Shown: positions 16,848-24,866 of the stretch, piece by piece
How the letters are laid out: each line of letters starts with the position of its first letter
Position numbering within the stretch: position 1 is the first letter of the stretch
NCBI RefSeq assembly: GCF_000243155.2
Contig: NC_018017.1
Span: 2,914,001-2,978,000, forward strand
Reading direction: 5' to 3'
DNA from: Desulfitobacterium dehalogenans ATCC 51507
GTDB taxonomy: Bacteria; Bacillota; Desulfitobacteriia; Desulfitobacteriales; Desulfitobacteriaceae
DNA: 64,000 nucleotides
The notes under the pieces: model-generated
Database searches by the model: none
Seen by the model: only the letters and a program-made list of their open reading frames with translations
Told to the model about the DNA's origin: nothing
Program-made: the position numbers and the translations under genes

Positions 16848-17291
16848 TTACATCAACGCCCCGACAATAATACCCACAATCGCCCCGGCAAAAACCTCAA
16901 AAGGGGTATGACCGATTAATTCCTTAAGGCGTTCTTGGGACAGATGGGACATTTGTTGATAAAGCTCCTCAACCAATTGATTGATCACTTCGGCTTGTTT
17001 GCCGGCTGCCCTTCGTACCCCGGCCGCATCATACATAACAATCATGCCAAAAATCACAGCAATAGCAAAAATCGGCGAACTCCATCCATAGTATTTCCCA
17101 ACCCCAATGGCCAGGGCACTCACTGTAGCGGAGTGTGAACTGGGAAATCCTCCTGAGCTGAAGAGGAAGCCCACATCAAAGGTTCTATGAATGGAAAAGT
17201 TGATGATAAGTTTCAAGGTCTGGGCAATAAACCAGGCCATAATAGCAGAGATAAGTATGATATTATCGAGAATTCCTGATATTACGCTCAT
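16848..17291 (-). CDS. Divergent PAP2-family membrane protein (DUF212)
   Basis: 147 residues with several membrane segments. It has the family hallmarks FSSGGFPSSHSATVSALA (about 46-63) and MYDAAGVRRAAGKQAEVIN, ending with GHTPFEVFAGAIVGIIVG. The SxxPSSHS and GHTPxE features mirror the acid phosphatase/PAP2 active site, suggesting action on a lipid or polyprenyl phosphate. That would suit its place between ispA and dxs, but activity is unproven for the family. It begins 8 bp after ispA. Confidence 0.88.
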   Translation of the reverse strand: MSVISGILDNIILISAIMAWFIAQTLKLIINFSIHRTFDVGFLFSSGGFPSSHSATVSALAIGVGKYYGWSSPIFAIAVIFGMIVMYDAAGVRRAAGKQAEVINQLVEELYQQMSHLSQERLKELIGHTPFEVFAGAIVGIIVGALM

Positions 17292-17299
17292 GCTTCACC

Positions 17300-18169
17300 T
17301 CAATGCTTCCGCTGAGCAATATAATCAGCAAATTCGTGCAGAAAGCCGGCCCGCTCTCCTAAAACCTCCAAGGCGGCATGAGCTTCATCGGTCTTTACCT
17401 TCAATTCCAGCTTAGCGCCTTCCAGTCCCATTAAAGAGGGGTAGGTGGATTTATGCTGTCGGAGATCGCTATGAACGGGCTTACCCAGGGTTTCGCTATC
17501 ACTTTCAAGATCGAGGATATCGTCCTTAATCTGGAAAGCGAGACCGATGGCTTGGGCGTACCGGGTCAAAGCGTCGATCTTCTCTTCCGTTCCTCCGGCA
17601 AGAATAGCTCCTAAACGAGCGGAAACTACCAGCATCGCCCCGGTTTTCAGACGATGGACTTGCTCCAGCTCGGAAAGGTTCAGCTGCTTTTCTTCAGCTT
17701 CCAAATCCAGCACCTGTCCACCTACCATTCCCGCAGGTCCTGCTGCCTGGGCAACTTCCCTGATGGCCCGAAGCTGACGTTGGGGCTCTACCCCGCCCAT
17801 GGGTTGAGCAAGAAGTTCAAAGGCATAAGTTAAAAGGGCATCACCGGCAAGAATGGCCTGTCCTTCCCCGAAAACTTTATGATTGGATAAACTCCCCCGC
17901 CGGTAATCGTCATCGTCCATGGCGGGAAGATCATCATGGATTAAGGAATAGGTATGTATAAGCTCCAAACCACAGACTGCCGGAAGGATATCTTCACCTT
18001 CACCCCCCACAGCATGAGCCGCCGCAAGAGCCAGAACAGGGCGAATGCGTTTGCCCCCTGCAGAAAGGGAATACTTCATGCTTTCAGTAAGGGTACCGGC
18101 CTGCCAAGGAAGTCGTGCCAAATAGGAGTCCACTAATCGAGCATAATCATCTAATTCCTTCTGAAACAT
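17300..18169 (-). CDS. ispA: Farnesyl/geranyl diphosphate synthase
   Basis: Chain-elongating prenyltransferase that makes farnesyl diphosphate from IPP and DMAPP. In 289 residues the GGKRIRP motif (about 34-40) and the first aspartate-rich motif HDDLPAMDDDDYRRG (about 78-92) are followed by the second motif FQIKDDILDLE (about 211-221). The two residues inserted within the first aspartate motif are typical of bacterial type II FPP synthases. It lies directly after xseB (4 bp gap) and upstream of a PAP2-like gene and dxs. Confidence 0.95.
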   Translation of the reverse strand: MFQKELDDYARLVDSYLARLPWQAGTLTESMKYSLSAGGKRIRPVLALAAAHAVGGEGEDILPAVCGLELIHTYSLIHDDLPAMDDDDYRRGSLSNHKVFGEGQAILAGDALLTYAFELLAQPMGGVEPQRQLRAIREVAQAAGPAGMVGGQVLDLEAEEKQLNLSELEQVHRLKTGAMLVVSARLGAILAGGTEEKIDALTRYAQAIGLAFQIKDDILDLESDSETLGKPVHSDLRQHKSTYPSLMGLEGAKLELKVKTDEAHAALEVLGERAGFLHEFADYIAQRKH

Positions 18170-18173
18170 TAAA

Positions 18174-18419
18174 TCATCCTTCCACAGGAAAATCTGCCGG
18201 ACGTACTTCTAATTCCCCATTGGGATTTTCCAAGAGAATTTGCATTTGCTTTTCAGCATAATCAAGCTGGTTATTGCAATTCTGAACAAGCTCTATTCCC
18301 TGGCGAAAGAGATTCAAAGCCTGCTCAAGGGGTACTTCTTTTTGCTCTAGCTCCCGTACAATACGCTCTAAATGCTCGATCCCCTCTTCAAAGGATAGTT
18401 CTTTATTCACTGTTTCCAT
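18174..18419 (-). CDS. xseB: Exodeoxyribonuclease VII small subunit
   Basis: 81 residues, all-helical. The family signature LSFEEGIEHLERIVRELEQKEVPLEQALNLFRQGIELV (here split: FEEGIEHLERIVRELE and PLEQALNLFRQGIELV) is clear. Several copies bind one XseA large subunit to form the nuclease that degrades single-stranded DNA. It lies 27 bp downstream of xseA. Confidence 0.95.
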   Translation of the reverse strand: METVNKELSFEEGIEHLERIVRELEQKEVPLEQALNLFRQGIELVQNCNNQLDYAEKQMQILLENPNGELEVRPADFPVEG

Positions 18420-18446
18420 CGTATTTCCCCTTTAAGAATCTGCTTA

Positions 18447-19667
18447 TTAATTGGAATCAACACTTTTAGCTAATACGGCGCAAGTCAGTATACCTTCTTG
18501 CAGCCGTACTTGCACCTGTTGACCCACATTGATATCTTCACTCCTGCGCAGAACATTCCCTTTCGGACCATAAGTGAGGGAGTAACCCCTCCCCAAAATC
18601 GCTAAAGGACTTAGTAGATCCAGCTTCGCAGTCAATAGTTTTAGTATACCATTTTTATCAGAAACAAATCTAGTCATCCCTTGCTCCATACGTTCACTGA
18701 GGGAATCCAAGCGTTGGCGATTTTGGTCGATACGCCAGAAAGGATTGGAAAGGGGCCCTATTCCTTTCAAGCTGTCCAACCGCTGCCTTTTGCGCTGAAG
18801 CTGCGAGTTCATGGCGCTGTGTAGCCGAGACTTCAACTGCTCGAGATCGGTTTTTAATTCCAGCCACACAGGAACAGCCAGTTCAGCGGCAGCCGAAGGA
18901 GTGGGAGCTCGCAGATCTGCCACCATATCCGCAATGGTCACATCGGTCTCATGGCCTACTGCAGAAATCACCGGTATCCCGGATGCGGCAATGGCACGAG
19001 CTACCTCTTCGGTATTGAAAGCCCAAAGCTCTTCCAGGGAGCCTCCGCCGCGGCCGACAATGATCACATCCACTTGAGAGTGCCGATTCAGCCGGGCTAT
19101 AGCCTGAGCTACTTCCCTGGGAGCAAGTTCTCCTTGAACAGCGGCAGGTGCCAGAATCCAGGAAATTTGCGGATTACGGCGAAACATGACCTTCAGTATA
19201 TCTTTAATAGCAGCTCCCGTGGGGCTGGTAACAATACCTATGCGACGGGGGTAGCGGGGAATGGCCTTTTTGCGTTCCGGAGCAAATAAACCTTCTTGGG
19301 CTAAACGCTCCTTTAGCTGTTCGAAAGCTAAATAAAGGGCACCTACCCCGCTGGGCTGCATCTCCTCGGCATAAAGCTGAATCGTGCCATCCCGCTCATA
19401 GATGCGAATACTTCCCCGCACCAGGATTTTCATTCCATCTTGAGGGGTGAAGCGAACCCGTTCGGCACGGCTTCGGAACATGACCCCTTTAATGCTGGAA
19501 TGTTCATCTTTTAAGGTAAAATACCAGTGTCCCGAGGGACGGTGGTTTTTGTAATTGGAAATTTCCCCGCTGACCCAGCAATTTATAAAATCCGGGTTGT
19601 CATTGAGGGTCTGACCGATTTCTCGGGTTAATTCAGCAACTGTCCAAATCTTGGGCACAATTTTCAC
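18447..19667 (-). CDS. xseA: Exodeoxyribonuclease VII large subunit
   Basis: 406 residues. An N-terminal OB-fold (VAELTREIGQTLNDNPDF, WVSGEISNYKNHRPSGHWYFTLKD) is followed by the catalytic domain with GIVTSPTGAAIKDIL and DVIIVGRGGGSLEELWAFN, plus AVGHETDVTIADMVADLRAPTPSAAAE (in parts AVGHETDVTIAD and RAPTPSAAAE). The remainder is a coiled coil that binds XseB, with a C-terminal LGRGYSLTY motif. It is complete and of normal length, and leads the xseA-xseB-ispA-dxs-tlyA-nadK-argR-recN run. Confidence 0.97.
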   Translation of the reverse strand: MKIVPKIWTVAELTREIGQTLNDNPDFINCWVSGEISNYKNHRPSGHWYFTLKDEHSSIKGVMFRSRAERVRFTPQDGMKILVRGSIRIYERDGTIQLYAEEMQPSGVGALYLAFEQLKERLAQEGLFAPERKKAIPRYPRRIGIVTSPTGAAIKDILKVMFRRNPQISWILAPAAVQGELAPREVAQAIARLNRHSQVDVIIVGRGGGSLEELWAFNTEEVARAIAASGIPVISAVGHETDVTIADMVADLRAPTPSAAAELAVPVWLELKTDLEQLKSRLHSAMNSQLQRKRQRLDSLKGIGPLSNPFWRIDQNRQRLDSLSERMEQGMTRFVSDKNGILKLLTAKLDLLSPLAILGRGYSLTYGPKGNVLRRSEDINVGQQVQVRLQEGILTCAVLAKSVDSN

Positions 19668-19719
19668 CTCTTACTCATAATACAAAGACGCCTGCGACTT
19701 TTCAAGATAGAGTAAAAGC

Positions 19720-19740
19720 AAAAAGGGAGGTTTCCCTCCC
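19720..19740 (-). terminator. corA terminator
   Basis: GGGAGG-GAAA-CCTCCC with a TTTTT tail on the minus strand, 2 bp after the corA stop. Confidence 0.85.
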
Positions 19741-19742
19741 TA

Positions 19743-20693
19743 TCAGAACATTTTCTTTTTCCACAAGGCCAAGGCACTGATACCGGCAATACTAAACGCA
19801 ATCACGGTAACCAAGCCAAAACCGTAAGGGTTATCCCCAAAAGGAACGGGAACATTCATTCCCCAAAAGCTGGCCAACATGGTCGGTACCGCCATAATAA
19901 TGGTTATAGAAGTCAAAAGCTTGATGACCATATTCTGATTGTTGGAGATGATCGAAGCAAAAGCATCGGAGAAACCAACGATAATATGGCTGTACATCTC
20001 AACCATTTGGATCGCCTGATTGTTTTCAATGATGACATCTTCCAGCAAATCCTCATCTTCTTCATACATCTTAATCAAGTGCTGGCTTTGACTATTGGAA
20101 CGTAAACGCATCAAACGGTCCATGACCACTCCATTGGAGCGAAGTGAGACCGTAAAATAGGTCAATCCTTTTTGCAGATCCATCAATTGAAAAATCTCCT
20201 GATTTTTCATGGAAGTGCGCAGGTCCATCTCAATTTGATCCGTGTACTTATTAATCTGGCGCAGGTACTTCAGATAATAGGAAGCAGATTTATAGAGGAG
20301 CTGGAATAAAAAGCGGGTCCGCTTCGCCGTATTAAAGCTCCGACAAGTATCGGCATTAAACTCCGCAAACACTGGGTTGTCTTCCAAGCAGACCGTAATA
20401 ATATGATCTTTTGTCACAATCATCCCCAGGGGCAGAGTATCGTAATTGGTCTCGTTAATCATCAAAGGAATATTAGTAATTACCAATATGCAATGGTCTT
20501 CCAGTTCAATACGTGATCGTTCTTCTTCGTCCAAGGCAGCTTTGAGAATATCCATGGGCACTTCCGTAGCCTCAGCTACGGCATTGAGTTCCCATGAGGT
20601 CGGATTCACAAGTTGAATCCAGACTCCTTTAACCAGATCGTTCAAAGATAATTCTTGATAATTGCCCGCATCATTTTTACAAATTTTGAGCAT
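19743..20693 (-). CDS. corA: CorA-family magnesium/cobalt transporter
   Basis: 316 residues. A large cytosolic N-terminal domain (about 1-250) includes the long helical stalk. Two C-terminal membrane segments follow, the first just before the signature GMN tripeptide (SFWGMNVPVPFGDNP). The tail ends KKKMF. The family forms pentamers that conduct Mg2+ or related divalent cations across the cytoplasmic membrane. It stands alone with its own sigma-A promoter (20844-20872), a leader of about 145 nt and a terminator. Confidence 0.93.
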   Translation of the reverse strand: MLKICKNDAGNYQELSLNDLVKGVWIQLVNPTSWELNAVAEATEVPMDILKAALDEEERSRIELEDHCILVITNIPLMINETNYDTLPLGMIVTKDHIITVCLEDNPVFAEFNADTCRSFNTAKRTRFLFQLLYKSASYYLKYLRQINKYTDQIEMDLRTSMKNQEIFQLMDLQKGLTYFTVSLRSNGVVMDRLMRLRSNSQSQHLIKMYEEDEDLLEDVIIENNQAIQMVEMYSHIIVGFSDAFASIISNNQNMVIKLLTSITIIMAVPTMLASFWGMNVPVPFGDNPYGFGLVTVIAFSIAGISALALWKKKMF

Positions 20694-20843
20694 CCGGTCC
20701 CCCCCTTTAGGTGGCCGGCTGAATCACAAACCTTGCTTCAAAACCGGACACACCCTTATTTTTGGATAAACTATTCAATTTCCTTCGACTAGGGCCTCCT
20801 GCGTCCAGTTTAATCACATCCCATCATTCTAAGCTACATTAGA

Positions 20844-20872
20844 ACTATACTCCTTGAACTAATATGTGTCAA
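20844..20872 (-). promoter_or_regulatory. Sigma-A promoter of corA
   Basis: On the minus strand TTGACA (20872-20867), a 17-bp spacer and TATAGT (20849-20844). The predicted transcript has a leader of about 145 nt before the corA start. I do not recognise an M-box or other known riboswitch in it. Confidence 0.75.
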
Positions 20873-21103
20873 TAAGCTACTCTCTTATAAAAATGCATAG
20901 TGTTACATATTTTTTATTCTCAAAGGCAAAAGCTTCTCTCCAAAACACTGGAAAAATAGGTTAAAAGATATTACTATTATGGCCAAAAGAAAAACATAAA
21001 CATACTTCTATCACCGTCTGTCATTTTTCAGGGTAGTTGGCCATGCCGCTTGCGGGTCTTTTTTGCTCTTTTCTGGTCTCTTTTAGGATAGTGTTAAGAT
21101 ATG

Positions 21104-21160
21104 AAATGGGAGCACCGTCGGCTACCTTAAAGCAAGTAGTTTTACGACACTCCCATTTTT
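21104..21160 (+). terminator. Compound hairpin with T tail
   Basis: Outer stem AAATGGGAG/CTCCCATTT, then inner GTCG/CGAC and CTAC/GTAG helices, followed on the plus strand by a run of Ts. It can also serve the minus-strand folD-fchA transcript. No plus-strand gene precedes it, so it could alternatively end a short unannotated RNA. Confidence 0.5.
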
Positions 21161-21255
21161 AATCAAACACTAACATTTATATACAACCCTGGATTACAGA
21201 GCTTCCATTGTTTAATCCAAACTTCGCAAAAAAGTTCAAGGTTAGGCGTCAAGAA

Positions 21256-21891
21256 CTACAGTCTGCTTTGCACCACAGCTACGGTCTCATTCTTAAGCCT
21301 TTCAGCTTGGGCAAAGAGGCGTTCCCGCTCTAGCTTCACCTTATCCTGATAGTCGCTGTCTTTGACCTGGGGAAGATTAATATCCACACTGAACATGGCT
21401 GCTTTGAGGGCGCTTTCGGCTAGATAGGCGGCCACACCCACATCACTAATGGCCCCTTTATTGCCGATGGGGGCCAGTTCTTGTGCCAACTCCAAAACTG
21501 CGTAGCAGTTTTGAGCAATTGCCAAGGGAGTATCCGTAGCTGAAACCAAGACTTCCTGCATTTTTGCCGAGCGCACTTGTTTTTGTTCCTCCGTATCCTT
21601 AGGCAGCTTCAATACAGCCATAAAATTGGAGAATTCTTCAATATCCTGAGTCAAGCCGTTCTTAAGGTCATGGAGCAGCTTCTCACCTTTTTCCAAGATT
21701 ACCTGGACTTGAGGCTCTACATCCTTATATTTTTCTTTACCTACAGTCAGATTTGCAACCATGCACACCATGGAGGCGCCTAAAGCTCCTACATATCCAG
21801 ACACGCTTCCGCCACCGGGAGTGGGGGCAGCGCTGGCGGACTGTGCTAAAAATTCCGCGGTTGTCCATTGCCAGATTGTGTTCTCAGACAT
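21256..21891 (-). CDS. fchA: Methenyltetrahydrofolate cyclohydrolase (FTCD_C family)
   Basis: 211 residues of the cyclodeaminase/cyclohydrolase family. Family features are SAAPTPGGGSVSGYVGALGASMVCMVANLTVGKEKY (in parts APTPGGGSVSGYVGALGASM and ANLTVGKEKY), the helical core, and GNKGAISDVGVAAYLAESAL. Alone and beside folD, this protein is usually FchA of anaerobes, which converts methenyl- to formyl-tetrahydrofolate in C1 metabolism and the Wood-Ljungdahl pathway. The alternative is formimino-tetrahydrofolate cyclodeaminase of histidine breakdown, but no hut genes are present. Its ATG overlaps the folD stop (TAATG). Confidence 0.85.
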   Translation of the reverse strand: MSENTIWQWTTAEFLAQSASAAPTPGGGSVSGYVGALGASMVCMVANLTVGKEKYKDVEPQVQVILEKGEKLLHDLKNGLTQDIEEFSNFMAVLKLPKDTEEQKQVRSAKMQEVLVSATDTPLAIAQNCYAVLELAQELAPIGNKGAISDVGVAAYLAESALKAAMFSVDINLPQVKDSDYQDKVKLERERLFAQAERLKNETVAVVQSRL

Positions 21892-22745
21892 TATTGACCC
21901 TCCTTATGCTGCAAGGTAATCCCCTTCAGAACATTTTTCATGATTAACGCAGTCGTTAATGAGCCTACTCCACCCGGTACTGGGGAAATGAGAGAGGCGA
22001 CTTCTTTAACTTCCTCAAAATCGACGTCCCCACAGATTCCGCCCGGGATCTCATTGATACCGGCATCAACGACTATGGCACCTGGTTTTACCATATCCTT
22101 CTTGACGAGTTTCGCTTTGCCTACAGCTGCTACGATGATATCTGCCTGGCGGGTAAAGGCCCCCAGATCCGGAGTACGGGAATGGCAGATGGTTACAGTA
22201 GCATTATGTTTAAGGATTAGGAAGACCAAAGGCTTTCCTACCGTCTCTCCCCGCCCGATGATGACCACATGCTTTCCGGCAATTTCAACCCCTGAACGGA
22301 GCATAATTTCAATACAGCTTTCGGGAGTCGCTGGGAACAGGCCTTCTTCTCCGCTAAGGATATATCCACGATTAATGGGATGAACTCCGTCCACATCCTT
22401 ATCAGGACGCACGGCTGCCATGACACGCTCTTTTGAGATATGCTTCGGTAAGGGCAGCTCAATCATAATACCATGAACATCCGGATTGGCATTAAGGGAA
22501 TCAATAAGGGCCAGGATGGATTCTTCTGAGCTGTCGGCAGGCAAAACGGAAAGTTCAAAATCAATGCCTAAGCTGTCACTTACTTTTTGCTTGGATTTCG
22601 CGTAGACCACAGAGGCCGGGTCGTCCCCAACGAGAACCACCGCCAGCTTAGGATTCACCCCTTGTTCCTTCCACCTCTTCACTTCTTCCTTGATCTCTTC
22701 TTTTAAGACTTTAGAAATTTCTTTTCCGTCTAACAATTGAGCCAA
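21891..22745 (-). CDS. folD: Bifunctional methylene-THF dehydrogenase/cyclohydrolase FolD
   Basis: Interconverts methylene-, methenyl- and formyl-tetrahydrofolate with NAD(P). I start at TTG 22745, ten bases from AGGAG; this puts the conserved DGK six residues in, as in other FolD proteins, and gives 284 residues. Upstream in-frame ATGs (22805, 22769) are poorer. Visible motifs are YAKSKQKVSDSLGI with the catalytic Lys, IELPLPKHI, DVDGVHPINRG, VVIIGRGETVGKPL and the C-terminal PVPGGVGSLTTALIMKN. It is translationally coupled to fchA. Confidence 0.95.
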   Translation of the reverse strand: MAQLLDGKEISKVLKEEIKEEVKRWKEQGVNPKLAVVLVGDDPASVVYAKSKQKVSDSLGIDFELSVLPADSSEESILALIDSLNANPDVHGIMIELPLPKHISKERVMAAVRPDKDVDGVHPINRGYILSGEEGLFPATPESCIEIMLRSGVEIAGKHVVIIGRGETVGKPLVFLILKHNATVTICHSRTPDLGAFTRQADIIVAAVGKAKLVKKDMVKPGAIVVDAGINEIPGGICGDVDFEEVKEVASLISPVPGGVGSLTTALIMKNVLKGITLQHKEGQ

Positions 22746-22865
22746 TGAAATCCCACTCCTCTCTTTCATGTATGAAATATAAGTTCGCCCTTTACTATTC
22801 TCCATTACGACTTGAATTCCCTCTCCTTGGAAGCAATTTGTGAAGTATTTTTGTAAACCTTTCGA

Positions 22866-23627
22866 TTATTCTGTCATCCATTTTTCTTTGACACTTTCGG
22901 CCATCTTAATCAACTCTGCTCGGTCTACTTCTCCGATAAGGGAAAACAATGAATCATCTTCCCAGACAATGCTGACCAAGCCCTGCTTTTCGGCTAAAAG
23001 TGCATCTCTGTCGTGAATTAAAATATTTTGCAGCACGGCGCCTTCCGTATCTATTCTCACATCGGTATTGCTGTTCAAATATCGGGTGAAACGGATGGTT
23101 TGACCCTGGTCGTTGGAGTAGTAAATGATTTCCAGATGCTCCCGCTTTTCTGTTTTGTCCACATTAAATCCTTGAGGAACATAGCTAGGAGCATACCCCT
23201 GCCAATCCGGCGGAATTTGCTTATGTCCCTGGTTAGCTTGCCCTTTATGTTTGTCTGTGGATTGAATACTGGTGTATTGATTCTGTATATCCAGAATGAT
23301 ATTTAAAGCCTTTACTCTTAATGCTTGAACACTGGCCACGACGATTGTAAAGCTTCCTAATAAAACCAGCAAGAAAACAGCTGCTTTAGGCAGGAACCTG
23401 ATGGTTCGTTCTTTTATCCTGGTCAATGTTTCCTTTCTGTCATGCTTAGCAATCAGCTTCTGCATTTTCTGGTCAAAATCAGGCGGAAGTGTGACCTCGG
23501 AAGAGGAATCGTCCTCTAGAGGATACTCAGAGTTTATATTTTCCACATGACAGGCCGCAGCATATTCCAGGAGGGCTTCCAGCATTTTTTCTTTGGCTAG
23601 TATTTTTGCTGATTCTTGTTCACTCAT
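22866..23627 (-). CDS. Anti-sigma factor-like membrane protein with DUF4367 domain
   Basis: 253 residues. A cytosolic N-terminal region (about 1-88) is followed by one membrane segment (about 90-110) and an exported C-terminal DUF4367-type domain. The domain shows WQGYAPSYVPQGFNVDKTEK, IIYYSNDQGQTIRFTRY and VSIVWEDDSLFSLIGE. The gene overlaps the preceding ECF sigma gene by 8 bp, the standard arrangement for a cognate anti-sigma factor that holds the sigma at the membrane until a surface signal arrives. The stimulus is unknown. Confidence 0.82.
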   Translation of the reverse strand: MSEQESAKILAKEKMLEALLEYAAACHVENINSEYPLEDDSSSEVTLPPDFDQKMQKLIAKHDRKETLTRIKERTIRFLPKAAVFLLVLLGSFTIVVASVQALRVKALNIILDIQNQYTSIQSTDKHKGQANQGHKQIPPDWQGYAPSYVPQGFNVDKTEKREHLEIIYYSNDQGQTIRFTRYLNSNTDVRIDTEGAVLQNILIHDRDALLAEKQGLVSIVWEDDSLFSLIGEVDRAELIKMAESVKEKWMTE

Positions 23628-24180
23628 GATGCCTTCCCTCCTGTTCTTGGGATAATAACTTGAGCAGACTCTTGCGGGCCCGATGGAGCCGGGTGCGGAC
23701 GCTTCCGTGCGTAATATTCAACACCCGGGCTATTTCCTCGTCGTTATAGTGGTAATAGAGTTTAAGGGAAAGAATATCGGCATAAGCAGGCGGTAATTCT
23801 TTGATAAGTTCTGTTACTCTGGTAAAAGCCTCATTGCCCAGGATGATGTCCTCAACACTGGGGCCCGGCTCAGAGATATGTTCTTCAATCTCTTCCGCAG
23901 CCACGCTATATTGTTTTTTTCTTCGCCGATAAATATTTATGGCGGAGTTCCTAACAATAATAACGCATAAAGCTCTTGGTTTGTTACACTCGGTGCCCAT
24001 GGTTTTATCAAGGTTGCGGGCGATATTGATAAAGGCTTCCTGAACAGCGTCCTCGGCCAGATGTTCATCCTTCAGGATTCGATAAGCTACCTTATACATA
24101 GCGGATGCATGATCTCTATATAAAACTTCCAGCTGGCTGCGGCTTTTTTTATTATGTACGAATGCCAAAGCGATCAGCAT
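23620..24180 (-). CDS. ECF-type RNA polymerase sigma factor
   Basis: 186 residues. Region 2 (about 20-85: LYRDHASAMYKVAYRIL, DEHLAEDAVQEAFINIARNL) and region 4 (about 125-178: ELPPAYADILSLKLYYHYNDEEIARVLNITHGSVRTRLHRARKSL, here abbreviated) with the helix-turn-helix EIARVLNITHGSVRTRLHRA. The start is at ATG 24180, with AGGAGGA upstream. It forms an operon with the DUF4367 anti-sigma gene. I did not identify its target promoters. Confidence 0.92.
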   Translation of the reverse strand: MLIALAFVHNKKSRSQLEVLYRDHASAMYKVAYRILKDEHLAEDAVQEAFINIARNLDKTMGTECNKPRALCVIIVRNSAINIYRRRKKQYSVAAEEIEEHISEPGPSVEDIILGNEAFTRVTELIKELPPAYADILSLKLYYHYNDEEIARVLNITHGSVRTRLHRARKSLLKLLSQEQEGRHHE

Positions 24181-24389
24181 GAGTTTATCCTCCTTTTTCA
24201 GGGTGAGCTTTAGTGATCTGGGCAGGGCAATAAGGTTATTATATTATAGCACAATATCCTTAAATTTACAGGTTTGGAGATTCTTCAAGAAACAGGCAAC
24301 TCTTATAACAATTATCCTTAAATCTTTTCAAAGTTTTTTCTTAATAAGTGTAACAGACTCCCTTCTTCATTTGTTAATTAGTATGAAGG

Positions 24390-24448
24390 ACAAAATCATT
24401 ATTGGTGCCGGCATCCAGCACTATAGTTTTAATTCTTTTAAAGTGTAA
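24390..24448 (+). pseudogene. Fossil fragment of a DUF6147-like gene
   Basis: Translated in frame, this stretch reads KIIIGAGIQHYSFNSFK, matching KVVIEASIQQYSNGSWQ of the intact gene at 26103-26531. The DNA before it (about 24340-24390, TTTGTTAATTAGTATGAAGGAC) matches the DNA just before the intact gene (about 26060-26082). So the upstream region is joined directly to an internal piece by deletion. No function expected. Confidence 0.55.
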
Positions 24449-24470
24449 CGTTTTAGGAAGGAGGAAAGGC

Positions 24471-24653
24471 ATGAATTTTCCGGCTGATCAAAACCGGGTT
24501 ATCCAAAGCTTGACCTACAGAGAAAAGGAAGTACTGCGATTAAGGGCGAAAGGCTATAGCAGTAAAAAAATCGCAGCTACATTAAATATTGAAATAACTA
24601 CAGTAAGGACTCATCTCAAACATATTAAAACTAGGAGTTTCAAGCCAAATTGA
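24471..24653 (+). CDS. LuxR-type helix-turn-helix protein, domain only (60 aa)
   Basis: It starts at ATG 24471 behind AAGGAGGAAA; a longer in-frame reading from 24402 lacks a site. The product is essentially a lone LuxR/GerE DNA-binding domain: LTYREKEVLRLRAKGYSSKKIAATLNIEITTVRTHLKHI (in parts LTYREKEVLRLRAKGYSSK and IAATLNIEITTVRTHLKHI). Size and layout are close to GerE (about 74 aa), a sporulation regulator. It opens the exported-protein island, so it may control those genes. A perfect 9-bp palindrome follows at 24706-24725. Confidence 0.75.
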   Translation: MNFPADQNRVIQSLTYREKEVLRLRAKGYSSKKIAATLNIEITTVRTHLKHIKTRSFKPN

Positions 24654-24705
24654 GTTGATTCAATTCGTGTATAAAATGCACATTTAGGAAGAAAACAGTC
24701 GAAAA

Positions 24706-24725
24706 TATCCTCCATGTGGAGGATA
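24706..24725. promoter_or_regulatory. Perfect 9-bp inverted repeat (candidate operator)
   Basis: TATCCTCCA-TG-TGGAGGATA between the LuxR-type gene and the first exported-protein gene. The loop is too short for a good hairpin, so a dimer binding site is more likely. About 45 bp on (24771-24782) AAGCATATGCTT is a perfect palindrome, also found imperfectly at 28031-28045. Confidence 0.4.
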
Positions 24726-24866
24726 GACCAGCATTATAAAACGATGCAGAATAGACATAAAAGAAAGTATAAGCATATGCTTAGGTCAAAGAAGGGAGGT
24801 GAGTATCTATATTAAACCTCAGATTCATGGATAACTTACCTGTATAAATTATGAAAGGAGAAAATT

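Larger units (their letters stand above)
20694..21255. other. Gene-free 562-bp interval between corA and fchA
   Basis: Contains the corA promoter and leader at one end and the large hairpin at 21104-21160 at the other. Between them is AT-rich sequence plus a 32-bp segment (21024-21055) resembling the 3' end of psd. I see no ORF with a convincing ribosome binding site. Confidence 0.6.

Noticed and set aside
21104-21160. Metabolite riboswitch
   Set aside because: The compound hairpin lacks the conserved core sequences of the riboswitch classes I know and is not upstream of a plus-strand gene.
24179-24448. 89-codon plus-strand ORF
   Set aside because: Most of it is antisense to the sigma factor promoter region; only its last codons carry meaning, as a fossil of a DUF6147-like gene.
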